Below the pieces are notes generated by a model. That model was not told the origin of the DNA and made no database searches. It was given only the letters and a program-made list of their open reading frames with translations. A program made the translations under genes and the position numbers. From contig NC_060235.2 of NCBI RefSeq assembly GCF_021155775.2, positions 42,752,701 through 42,816,700 of the forward strand: a stretch of 64,000 bases of DNA, read 5' to 3'. Origin of the DNA: Neodiprion pinetum (Eukaryota > Arthropoda > Insecta > Hymenoptera > Diprionidae). Each line of letters starts with the position of its first letter. The stretch's first letter is position 1. Positions 10,669-23,231 of the stretch are shown piece after piece.

Positions 10669-13600
10669 ACAAAAATAGGTGGTAAGAATACTCACCACTG
10701 TTGCTCAAAGGGTAATTAAAACACTTTAATGTGTTACAAGATAATTCGATCGATCAAGACCGGTACAACACTGTACGGTCTACGCAACGGTCAATATTAC
10801 CGTTCGTGCTAATCGTAGTAATAAATACTGCAACAAAGCCTCTAATGGCGTTGGCTAATGGATTGAAAGGAAGAGCGAGAAACATTCATGTCCCAACGGA
10901 CAAGTGGATGAACAGCTAGGTTTATCTGTTGAAAGAAAGTTACTTTTTAGGGACAAGAATCCTTTATTGTTATGGAAATTCGACGGGATGAAATCGCTGT
11001 TTCAGGTATAAAATCGCTAATTCTATGCGAATAACACTTCGGCAACCTTATTGCAGACTTTTCAGGAAAATTCTTGTACCTTGTCATTTACGTTCCCAAG
11101 AACTACGATGGAAAGTTTGACGCGCCACGATGTTACTTTCCGACTTATTTATCATAACATCACGAAACACGTGACGTATTATAAGATCCCAGCAACTGTA
11201 GACAGCTTTGACAGTTCTCTAAATAGAATATCACAACCTGCGGAGTGGCCAACATTTCCTCTAACCAAGGTCACGCTCTTGGATGGAAAGCTCTTTACTC
11301 ACACTCGCCCGTTTTCCCGACTTTACTCAGCGTCGCAGAGTCGGTTAGTTTCCTGAAACGGGTGTAATGGCACACTAACGATATACGTTGACCCGTACAC
11401 CACGTATAATCCATTCCTAGGATCTCTAATTTACTCACTCTCCAGTACAGTGTCAAAGTGAAAGTTCAATGATTCAGTTTTGGGTAGCGCGAATTGCAGC
11501 AAAACAAAGCGATTCATCGCTGAAAGGCTGAAAAATACTCGCGTTTCTCATTGCGAAGCTTGTGCCAAAGTCTCGTGCCAAGTTACAGATCAAGGAAGAG
11601 AAAAGAGATCCGCCAAAGTTCGTCATGATTGCAGGGTAGCCGGTATGCGAGACTCGTTTTCCTCTCCATTCGACGAAGCCTGCAATTATGGAACGACGGC
11701 AACTGAACCCACACATCGAAGTCGGGAAGAAGTTTATCGTATCTTTTCTCCCCTTGACTCGCAAATCTGTCATGCAGTTGCAGAACGGTATAAATTCGCG
11801 ACAGTTTACAAAATGCTGCGATTCCGACGTCACCTTGATCCTCACTTCCATTTCCGCCCATTCAACGGTTATAGTTGTTTCATGGAATTAGTTCCATACT
11901 TGGCTATACGTCAAAGTTGAAGTCAATTTTTTAGCCCAAGTTATATCGCATTCGAAAGCTGGTTAACTCAATTGTTCCGGGCGTACAATAATATCGTTAA
12001 AAAGAAGTATAATCGCCGAATACTTTAGGTATGCATGAAATACTGCGGAGGTCAGTCGATTACTCTACTTTTTGCCACTCGTGGCCTGATTCCAAGTACA
12101 ACACTTGTTTAATGTCGCCGGTAGAATTCTCGCAAAAATAAGCCAATAAGACGGAATGCAAGAGTATTCTTTTTTGCGATTCTTCGAGTCGTGCGACGAA
12201 TCGCATTTCAACGCAAAAAATATGAATTTAAATGGGTGAGGAATGAAAAACGCAAAGTCGTAATAAAGTGTGCCGGTCGTTCACCCTTCGTCCGCATTGT
12301 TTCTCTGTACATGTGCAAGTATCTGCAGCCGATCATTTCACCTGCCGTTGTACTTGGCTTTCCCACATCATTTATAACCGTTTTAAAACTTTTACAAAAT
12401 ACGTGTGATAATTTCACCGGATAATCACCAAGTGTCCCGACTTTGATACGCGCGGATTTCACATTTATTTTTTGCCAAGAAAAGGTGCTTTTAAAGTGGA
12501 ATTACAAATATTACATATTATTAATTGTAAAATGTTCCGATGTTTCGATTGCTGCAATTACAGTCCGGGAAGGAGGACGAAAAATATGATGACAGTGTAA
12601 TTGGAGCAATGAAAGAGACGCGGCGTGTTGCAGGAAGACGTTGCGTGATTCGAAGAGTCGAAACGAAACGAGACTTGCGAACGGTTTATTTATTTTTTTT
12701 TTTTCATCATTTTACCTCTTCTCAACTACTTTCACCTGCAGTTCCTCCACCCGGAAATTCACAAGAAGGAAAAGGAACTGCGGCTGCCCTGAAGTCGTTT
12801 GGCTTCGCTACGCGGTTTAAACTTCTCCTCAGTAGGGTGTGAATTTTTTATTTATGGAAAAGTTTCACCGAGAAATGCATCGCGCATGCAGACGACGTGC
12901 GATATTCGCGTTTATATACGTTATTCTCAAATCGTTGGGAAATTTATCTGCCTTTAATTATCGATTGTTCTCACTTACGCAACGCCAATTCATTAACCAT
13001 TCCAGAATATAATTAGGTATTTTCGCATCTCATTAGGCTCGATGAGACTTATGGTATCTTTTTTTTTCATGTCTACTATAACGCAGACGGGGAATCGATT
13101 CGTTTAGATATTTACGAGAAAACAATTGCTGATGGATCGATCGATACATAATTCAAGATCCGAGATATCAGATTAGATTGGAACTCGAATGCAGAGGATT
13201 TGTCGATGACGATGATAAAGCTACAACAACTATCTTCAAGAGCGCCTCGAGAGATGAGAGAAAAATTCGTCTTATTCTTGCATTCGATACTTCAAGTCAT
13301 CGGTAATTTTCGAAATCCAAACAACGCAATGTAATCTTTTCAATCTTATTAGATCATCGGATTTCGGTACGTATACGCTGTTTACTTGATCGTAAGCAGG
13401 TAAAATTGCTTAATAAAGTCAATTGAAGCCCGCTGATTTGTCGAAAGATTATGTCATCAATTGCTCTTATCTCTACATAGAGATAAAGAACGCATAATAA
13501 AAAGTAAACCTAAATCTTTAATACCATTCGAGACGTGTGCCTATGAAAAAGTCGTATTTAATCAACTAGTATAATTTGAATGCTTAGGATGATAACCTGA

Positions 13601-15703
13601 GTTTATCGAATCAGCGAGTCCCACGCATAAAACAAAACATCGCGAATACTACGCAACGCTGAAAGTAATTTTCACATTAATGAACACAGTTTGTCTATTG
13701 CACGCGTAACTTCTTGGCAAACAAAATTTAACAATTACATAGTTTAATAACGTGGAAAACGGACTTAACCTAAGAATTAAATCGTGGAATTGCTGTCAGA
13801 TTTGACAATTATACACCTCGATATAACGTCTGCATGTGACGTGCACTAATCCAGAAATATCAAGCTTACAACTAGAGAAGAGAAATTAATTTCACGGACA
13901 CTGTACAATATTGCATGTATATTGTATAGTTTAGTTGTAATATTATCTAGGAATGCGGAATAAGAAGAAACTTACAACACGGTACGTGAAGATACATAAA
14001 GTATGGAATTTCGCAAATAAACTAAAGACGAGTGAACAAATAAAGACAGTACAAAGTCGATCTTACGGGTATCATCAGCGGTGGTAAGGATTTCAATTTC
14101 ACGGTCTCTCACGGTGAATTTGTGGTGTTGAGAAACTCGGAGCTCGCTCGGTAATTAGCGAGTATAAAGATACCTACCTTACCGCTAGAACATACCAGCA
14201 TGTCTGCACGATCGATCGATTTACCGAGCAGCAAGATCGGTTGAGCCGACGTCTGGTTTGAATTCCAATTAATACCGACTGTGCAAATATCGCGGGAGAT
14301 AATCGCCCAGCTGCGGCCTCATTTCGAGAGAAGGCGTTAACTCGAGTCAACGATCGTAGAGATCGGAACACGTGGACCCAACTTCTAGTCGCTTCTGAGC
14401 TCCGGATTTGCGCGCGAAATACGAATTCAGGAAACATTCAAAAGAGTTTCTTCTATTTTTGCACGTGCAGATATTCTTTCGATGACTGCGATTGCTCCTG
14501 ATCGAGACTTTATGACGACCGTTAAATTTTCCAGGCTTTGGGTGATGGAAAAAAGAATCGAACGAACCGAAGTTTCTTTGGATAAGAATCTGAGTACAAA
14601 AAAGTCCCGTTAAGCAAATCAAATTTGAGTTTGAAATCTAATTTATTACGTTGTACGGCTGCAAGTTGGGCTGAAATCGTACTTCGGAGGACAGTTTTTG
14701 TCTGCAAGTTTTTATAGTAGCAAAAATATGTCCCGTTTTTTTTTTTTTTTTATTTCCTCAATATTTGTTGCTATTTGTGAGAAGGAAGGGTTTCTTCTCG
14801 GTAGATAAGAAACGTGTTTGGTGTCAAAATAGAAATCTTGTCAGTGATATAATCGTACGATGTCGTTATCGGATTTAATCTTCATCGTTAGAATCATTGG
14901 ATTTACTTCCTCTTAATATTCTGGAATGCGATAACGTATCATAGAAAAATAGGTTACCTAAAGAAAAGAATAGTCCGTGACCTTCGTATCAGTGAAAACA
15001 TAGTGATAACAAAAAAAAAAAAAACGAAAAAGAAGTACACTGCAGCCGATTGACAGTCGTTATCTTATCCCTTAGTTAGCAAAGGGTAAAAGCTTTCTCA
15101 CTGCTTATCTGAAGATTGTTTTTTTTTTTTTTTTTAATAATTTGTCAGAAAACATTCTCATAGAACAAATAAATACTGAGAACAAACTGTAAATATTGTG
15201 ATGAGGTGTGAATGACTTCATAAATCCGTTGGATCGATTACTTCTGTAATGAGATTAGGTATAAATAGGTAGGCAAAAATTGTTTTGACAGGCTTAAAAC
15301 AAAAACGGTGGTCCGATTCTATTTCCTAAAAACGATTGTCATCTACGCAGATATTGCTTTCAATAACGGGGCTACCATTTTTCCACTCCATGAGAAAGAA
15401 CTGAACAGCGAAAATCATTACTAATTTCATCAAGTCATACGACATTAAGGTGGTTTCAAGGCGAAGTGCAGATGAACTTTTAGGCGTTAATTACCTAAGA
15501 CATCAAGCAAATCCTGAAACAAATTAATCATCTAACGAAGATGCAAATTTCTCAGCGAATTCGTGCCTTTCGTGAATTATTTGAAAAATATTCACGAGTC
15601 TGCAAATTTATTTTTCAATTTGCAAGCTCGCGCTACTACGAATGTTGACCAATGTACGTCGTTCAGTATTCCCAGTATGTGCAAAACGTATAGATATTCA
15701 TAT

Positions 15704-16341
15704 AGGGCATCCCACGCCAATTCGGCAAAAGACTGACCATGAAATTTTTTAATTTTACCAAGTAAAAGCTCGCGACAAATTTTCGAATTGTTTTTTTATC
15801 ACTCGTCTTTACCTTATGACTTTTTAAACCCATCGCAAAACCACCGAAATCGATTCTTATGAAACATAAAAAAAAAAACATTCGGTATCTGAAATGAAAC
15901 ATTTTCATTCAACAAGCGGAGTGGAACCCCGTTTTTTTTCACTTCAATTTATTGTTTTCTTTTCACACGTGTTAAAAATCTATTACAATACATAGCGTAT
16001 CTCCGATTTAACGAATGTTTTTTTTTATTGGTTCTCTGGTTCTAAAACACACTCGCGTTTTGTTTCGTAATTTTGAAAAAGAAACGAGGTCCCACTTTGA
16101 ATGTTTCATTTCGGAAAACAAATGTTTGTTGTTTTTTTTTTTTTTCTTAAAAATCAATTTAGGTGTTTTTGTGACGGGTTTAAAAAATCACAGGATAAAA
16201 AAGACGAGCGATGGGAAAAAAATTGAAAAAGTTCTTTGAAAGCTTTTCGGAGGTCGTACTAACGCAGGATCCTTCCAAATCCTTGGTGAATTTAACGAAT
16301 GTCACGGTCAACCGTTCACTGAGTTCGCGTGGAAATGCCCC
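15704..16341. mobile_element. GGGCAT-family fold-back element, 638 bp
   Basis: The termini AGGGCATCCCACGCC (15704) and GGAAATGCCCC (to 16341) are inverted. Complementarity continues deep inside. A block around 15796-15840 (ATCACTCGTCTTTACC...TTTAAACCCATCGC) is mirrored around 16166-16213. Nearly the whole element can fold into one long imperfect hairpin. Its length is almost that of the 6021 copy. It has no transposase. Confidence 0.75.
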
Positions 16342-17875
16342 ATATATTATACACGTAAAGGTAGTCACGTGTTATACATACACATGGAAGTTCGACTATT
16401 ATTAAATCGTGGTCTGAATCATCCGAGGAATGCCATATAGCGAATCATGCGAGTAGGTATGTAATACGATAAATACGGAAGTACCACCAGGTTCTAAACG
16501 AGCAACAGCTTTGCAGTATGAGATCAGAACTCGCGGACAAAACCTGTCGTTCAATCCTATTTCGTATATCCATATGCGGGAGAATTATGAGTACGACATA
16601 TTTTTCGATGCGTAGGGCCGTTGATAAATAATTTAAAATAACACGTTCCTTGCCCTAAATTCATTCAACGCTTCTTTTTTCCCAAAACAGTTTCGGCACG
16701 TTATTGGCATAACAAACTTCGGTGAGGATTGTTGCGTGCAAATTTGATATCAATTTTATCATCGTTGGTAAAATTAATATGCATCTTCGTAATTTTTGAT
16801 CAGATTTTATTCTCCTTGTTTGCAATAACGATCTAATTTATGCGATTTTTTACGACCTCTTTATTGTGGGACCAGTCTCGAGTGAAAAAAAAAAGAATGT
16901 GATCTACGTTCATCAGTCCAACCGTCAAGTTAACTAATTAATTTAAGTTAACAGTTAAACCGGATTTTGGATTTTCCCATAATTTAACCGTCCAGAATTA
17001 GAAAAGCGTGCTTCAGAGTGTTGGAATTGTAAACTTTCCAATATTCACATGATTTCGACACGTGAATTACGGCAAACGAGGCTTCTTTTTTTTTACCGCA
17101 TCCGAGAGTCAATTAACGAGAAGAGACGAATCGACTGTATTGTATTCTATCAGGATGTAATTCCTAGCGATATTAAATAATACTCTTCCGTACGATGAGA
17201 ATAAACTAATGGAAATCCGAAACCTAATTCACGCGACGACACGATTAGCGAAGTAAATATCGCAGCTCGTTGCGTAATCGCAAAAGTCTCTTTGGATTAG
17301 CTCACGCATTATAATCGAGAAAGAAACGATCATCAACGATGAGGATGAAATCAATATTTGTCCGAGAATCACGGTTCTTTTCGATTTTGGCGAGCAAGGA
17401 ATCGCCTCCTTTTCACGCTATTTCAACGAATACATATTCGTATAACTTTGGCATTATTTTCTACGCTGGTATATAACGGCAGATATCTTGAAAAGTAACA
17501 CATGTGGTTTGCCTAACGATTTAGTTACACAAACCGGGTACAAGGTGCATACATAGGAATTAATGTTTACCATCGTCAATTGACACAAGTGGTGAACTAC
17601 CTCGCCACCCTGCAGGTGTGAGGATGAAAATTTGCACACGTGTTAAGTGATCGAGCACGTTGTACGCTTCTTGCTGCCTTATCTCAAAAGTTTACCGAGG
17701 AACTCGACGACGTATCCATGAATCAAAATTTAGCTGCGTATTTAGCTGCGTAACTACACGCCTGAGGTAAGTCAAGATAATCGCGAGCATTCTATTTTCT
17801 AAGTCTTATCAACGGTATTCGAGTTTCATTGCCACGTATTTTCTTTCTTTCGTTTAGAGGCTGGGGGAGGGGGGA
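16342..17875. other. Intronic DNA, nothing recognised
   Basis: AT-rich sequence with short homopolymers and a small direct repeat TTTAGCTGCGTA near 17730-17753. No supported exon or element. Confidence 0.45.
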
Positions 17876-18600
17876 GATTGGACGGTCTGACATCGTACCT
17901 ATTTTGAGGAGTTTTTTTTTTTTTTTTTTTTTTCAAGAAAATGAAAACCCTTGGAGCAATTTCAGTTTGAGGGCTTTATTATTTATGGTTTCAAGAATAT
18001 TTTGGAGTTTTCATCGTTGAAATTAATAAGAAAATGGCGGCACGGAGCGTATAAGTAACGAACGACTGCGAGCTCGAATGCTTTTGCATCATCACTGTCC
18101 AATTTGTAACGGATGGAACAAATTTTTCGAGTTGAAGAAAAAAAAAAAAACGCCTTTCCGAGTTCGACCTCGTAACCCAAGTTTTGAAAGAAACAATTTT
18201 TTTCGAATGTATACGATGGCGAAGAATAAAATTCATTTTTCAACCAACAAATTGTTTAAGATATGTTTATAAAAAAAAAAAGATTGGACTGAAATTCAAA
18301 TATTTAGCCACGAGCTCGAATCGATAAACAAATTTTAAAGATCGTGTCAAAATTTCAATTTCATTTTCGATCGGATAAAAATTGACCGAGGAATCTGCGC
18401 CACCGGATTGTAAACCTGGTCGTTCGCTATACTTTTACGAGCCGTGCCGCCATTTTTTTATCAATTTCAATGAAAAAATTCGAAAATGTTGTTGAAACTA
18501 TAAATAATAACCCCTCAAACTCATATTGCACTGAGCGTTTAAAAAAAGAAAAAAAATTCCTAAAAATTATAGGTATGATTTTAGACCGTACAAGCTGCTC
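17876..18600. mobile_element. ~725-bp fold-back element (GACGGTCT family)
   Basis: The ends read TTGGACGGTCTGACATC (left) and TTAGACCGTACAA (right, inverted). Arms of roughly 150-200 bp pair imperfectly. The block with TTTGAGGGCTTTATTATTTAT and AAATGGCGGCACGG at about 17968-18045 recurs inverted at about 18430-18530. Related copies are at 46150-46390 (internal fragment) and 54561-54708 (short derivative that keeps both ends). No coding capacity seen. Confidence 0.75.
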
Positions 18601-21600
18601 TTTTATTAACAATCGAGTTCCTCTTCCCCTAAAAACGAAACATTCCCACCGCATAACGCGTACCCGGAATCCACCAGCCAATAATTTTCGCGTATTTTCG
18701 CACTCCTGGAGGCTCGATTCGAGTCTATAGCGACACGTATTGACGTTAGATAACTTCGGGGGAATTAGTCACTGAAACCGAAACCGTTAACACCTTGGAT
18801 TATCCGGCGATTTCACCCCCCCACGAAAGTACAAGTTGATAAGGTTTGCACGCGTCAGTTTGCCGTATCTGCTGCATTATCTCTTGGTGATTAGAGGCCA
18901 AGGTTTACATAAATTTTCGGACAGTAACGCGCGCAGTTTCATCAGCCTTAGGATCCTGAAGAAGTTTATACCGATACGAAGACGATTTCACTTTCGGATT
19001 GTGCGGTTTGAAGTTGGAGTGCTACTGCAAATTCACTCGCGAAATTTCACCAGACGCTAGTCGTTATCTGCTTAGCTGAAATAATTCGAGAGATTGTAAA
19101 TTTTTTCAACTTGCCGACGGCTTTTAAACGTAAAGTGAGATAACAAAGGTCGTCTGTTACTCTGTCGCTTCGAACTTTGTGGATTTTACGATAAAGTGAG
19201 TTCACGTTTTTCTGTTTGTTTATCCTGACTTTGTTGAAGACAGAAAAACGTCAAAGTCATTATTGCCCAATGGCTTAGTTTCTCAAAATACTTCTTTTTT
19301 TTTTCACGCCTACTTTCCGTCATTTATTATCGCGCGTCTGATCTGGCTGGCTTAAAATTTACTAAACGCTTCTTTTTGCAAAAACATTTATTTCATTCAA
19401 TTTTCCTCATCAATTTCAAGATTGTCTTTTGTTTGATAAATATTCATAGTTTCCTTGTATCTTCGCGAACAATCGATTCGTGCCTTACGAAAAAAAAAAA
19501 AAAAACGCTCCAGTCTAATCGCAAAGTTTTTCAAGTCTCACTGTGAGAGCAACTCTAAGAAATTATGTTAAATTTTCAACTCTTTGAACAGAGATTTCTT
19601 CATTCACCATCTATACTTTCGTTAATTGGATATCTCGTGACTTCAACGATTTCATTGTTCTCGACTACTGACTACCAGACTGCGATATCTTTTCTGTTCC
19701 TCTCTTTTAATCCGTGCCCAAAAGAAAAAAGTAACTGTCTGCAATGTACAATCACTTCGATCCTTTTCGATAATTTCTTAGATCATCTGATGCATGGATC
19801 ATAATTTTATCGCCTGCAAAGCGAGATGCACGAGTTGAAAAAGCTTTCGCGCTTGATAATCGTCGCATGTTATCTAAATATGTAAAATGACAAATCGCCT
19901 GAAGCACCTCTTCAAAACCTGAAAAGTTATGTTTCAATCTAATAAGTTTTTTTTTTCTCTAAGATTTCTATCTCACCCCGTCAGGCTTGCTAGATCAGAC
20001 CGAAGGTATGACCGTGTTAGATAATTGACAACGATAGAGATTCTGCGGAAAATAAGACAGATGCTAATATTTCTCAGCTTTTCGTTTCGTCTTAATGATT
20101 TAAAAATGAAAATGTCTGGTATTTTTAGTACGCAGGATTGTTCTCGGTGAATATTAAGATTCGAGATTCGCCCGGGCGGAGGTTTCGCCATTCCGGAAGT
20201 TCCAAAGAGGCTACTAACATGGTGCACATCATCGAGCATCACCGCAAAAGTAATTATAAACCAACAACGCAGTAAATACAGATCGTATTTAAAGTGAAAT
20301 TGCAATCGCTTTTTTTTATTATTATTATTATTCATAATCATTACGTTGATTGAGAATTATGCGATACATCTCAATTTTTGACAGCTGCTTTGCTTTCATT
20401 ATCGCTTTTTAATCCCCTGGCAATAAATTGAAAGTAGAAGAAAAGAAATTTAAAATGGCAGCGAAATTTGGGCTATGTTATCAATATTACAGCGTTATAC
20501 ATATAAACTGTAGATCGATAAAAAATGAAGTCATATTATACAAAGAAAAGATATTTCTTTGGGCTTGAAGTGATATTCATTTCGACTGTCAGCTGATAAA
20601 TCTTCAACACACTCGGCACACTTGGCTTGAACGATAATTTATCATTATATTCTGACTAAATTTGTTCAGTTGATTCAAAAAATTCTATTCTTACGTGTAA
20701 TTCAATGTTTACGTCCGTACACGAGATAGATTTCATAGAAGAAAATATCTGGCTGCTGGAAATTAAAAGCTACGAAAACACAAATTTTTGGTGACCGAGA
20801 TTCGTGCACTTGATGTATAATAAATCGTAGTTGTCCTGTATATCAGTCGTAGTGTAAAATATCCGTCTGCCTTGCTTGTACATTTGGGGCAGACGGTTTC
20901 ATTTCTGTAAATATTGCAAATCAACATTTTCTTATATTCCTAATTTTCACAGCAGTATTGGAACCGTCAAAGCATATATACAGGCAAATGGAAATGTGTG
21001 GGAGAATTTTTCATTGTAGAAACTAAACGATCTGGGACAATGATGAATTTTCATCACATCACGGTATCGTACACATTCAGACCAGCAGTGAGCCACACAT
21101 TTTTAGCAACGCGTAGAAGTATTGATAACATTTGGCATCGAATTCCACGAAATCGCGAATTTTGTTTACTTTATCTTCTATATTCGTGATTCTTTTGCAA
21201 CAGCCTAATTACGCATCAACTTACCCTTTGACATTTTGATGTTATCAACGAAGTGACAAAACAAAAAAAGAAGAAAAAAGATAAATACGTGAATACATGC
21301 AAGATAAGAAGTACAATTATTTATTTACAACAACAAGTTGTAATTTAGAATCTAATCTATGACGAGTTGTACGATTTATATACGCTGCGTTTTATCTGTC
21401 AAGTGCATCATCATTAAACTATAACTTAAAAAACATATAACATTTCAAATAGAACACGATTTCCCCGCCTTTTGTGTCATAAATCTCATAAAAACAAGTT
21501 TAAATTACATTCTCTTACAATTAGCCGTGTAACCATACAATTATGTACGACAACCTAACACGTGAAAATTTTGATATACCGTTTTCGATCACTCGGCCCT

Positions 21601-22797
21601 TCCGCCTGTTTTAAAATTCGGTCAATGTCGAAGCTGAAACGGTATGGGAAAGGTTTTCTGCATGTCATCGCTTCAGAAACGATCAATGATTATTATTCAT
21701 TTATTCACAAGGCTCTGAACAGGAAGTGCAGACCAGAAAATATGGAAAAAGAAATTGCATCTGCTCCAAGAAAGTCGTTTTTTTTTTCTTCCACGATCGT
21801 CGGAACTTCCTCACCGACGTATCGATAATTAATTTGTAGCCACCGAACCGCACTCATTGTAAAACCGTCGACCCGATTGCACGAGGCCGATACTCGATAA
21901 CTTCCTGACGAGCTCGATTCCGAGTAAATATTCTCGATACACCTAACTATCGAACTTTGACACGGTTGCGTAATGTGTAAGCATACGATTGCGGCCAGAA
22001 GCGTATTATATTATAACATGTAGACGACCTTCGCACTCTCGTGGACATTCCGATGTCCGAGATGAAATTTTACGATCGGAAATAAAAGGGGCAGGAGATG
22101 AGAAAAGACTTTTCGCTCGTGTTGTTTGACTATTTATTGCCAGAAATCCAGGCTCACTTGAGTACTTATGCGAATGACTCGACGTGTCGGAAAAGGCTCG
22201 AGATAAGAACCAGTCGGTCGGAAGTGAGCGGGTAAATTTTGTCGTGGAATCTAGCAGCCGTAATAAACGAGATGCGATTAAAGCGAAACAGTTCAGTACG
22301 CCATATTTTGCACGCGCGGAAAGGTCGGAGCTCTGTTAAAAATGTATGCTCAGTGCGCTCGGGTTATCTGATTACTGATTTTTGCAATTTTTTTTTTCTT
22401 TCTATTCTTCTCGCAAATGTGCCTGCAAGCGTGGTCTAAATCATTCAGTCACATTCGTATGTGCAGTACAGTGTAGTGTGCGTATATCTAGTGTATTGCA
22501 ACAATGTTACATTGCGGAAGAATACAGGACTTTTTTAAACGGTTATAGAAGTGATTTTTCGTTGATTTTATTCATGATATACGGTGGCTGGCGCCTCCGG
22601 GACGATGGATAGGTTTGTTTATTACATTCGGATGCAAAAAACAAAAAAAAAAAAAAAAACAAATGGAATAAATTATCGAAACCGAGCCCCCATCTTCCCG
22701 TTGCTGGATAATACTAACCTTGGAATTCAACGTCACGGTGCGCCGTGCCTCCTGGCTGCTCGTGTGCGTCTCTTTCGTATCTAATCCTAATGAGGAT

Positions 22798-22890
22798 AAA
22801 AAGAGAGAGGAAAGGAAAAAAACGCAGGCAAACAAGAGAGAGAGAGAGGGAAACTAATCGAGGCGACGGATAGAAGAAGAAGAAGAATGA
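22798..22890. repeat. Purine-rich GA/GAA tract
   Basis: Runs of AGAGAGAG (about 22834-22848) and AGAAGAAGAAGAA (about 22873-22886) give a strand-asymmetric purine stretch. Confidence 0.85.
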
Positions 22891-23195
22891 AAATAAAAAA
22901 AATAAAGAAAAGGAACACAACTAAACAACAAGAAACAGCGTCAAGTTATCGTGACGTTCGTCTACCTGACTTATAAATAAAACTGTCGACTTAACTAACC
23001 TCCGACTGATTTCGTTGGCGGTGTTCATTGGCTCGGCCGACGTGCCTCCTCAGTTTATTATTATTGTACAATCTCTTCGGACCTGTGCACGCGTGTGATC
23101 ACGTATATGGGTAGGTGTACCGAAACAGATACACGTGCGAAACATACCAACGTCGTCAAATTTTCGCACGTAGGTTTACGTAAATATATTATGTA

Positions 23196-23231
23196 CATAC
23201 ATGTGTATATATATATATATGTATATATGTA
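23196..23231. repeat. (TA)n/(TG) microsatellite
   Basis: Alternating TACATACATGTGTATATATATATATG. It is able to form a short cruciform. Confidence 0.85.

Larger units (their letters stand above)
9030..15703. other. Intronic DNA with microsatellites, no supported gene
   Basis: It contains an AG microsatellite, a GGAAC tract and one dispersed repeat copy, listed separately. GC-richer patches around 9.8-10.2 kb and 11.5-11.9 kb are open in several frames on both strands, which argues against real coding. Poly-T tracts occur at about 14738-14751 and 15119-15135. Confidence 0.45.

Noticed and set aside
11474..11920. Overlapping long frames on both strands
   Set aside because: Open in four frames at once, which reflects base composition. 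No domain recognised.
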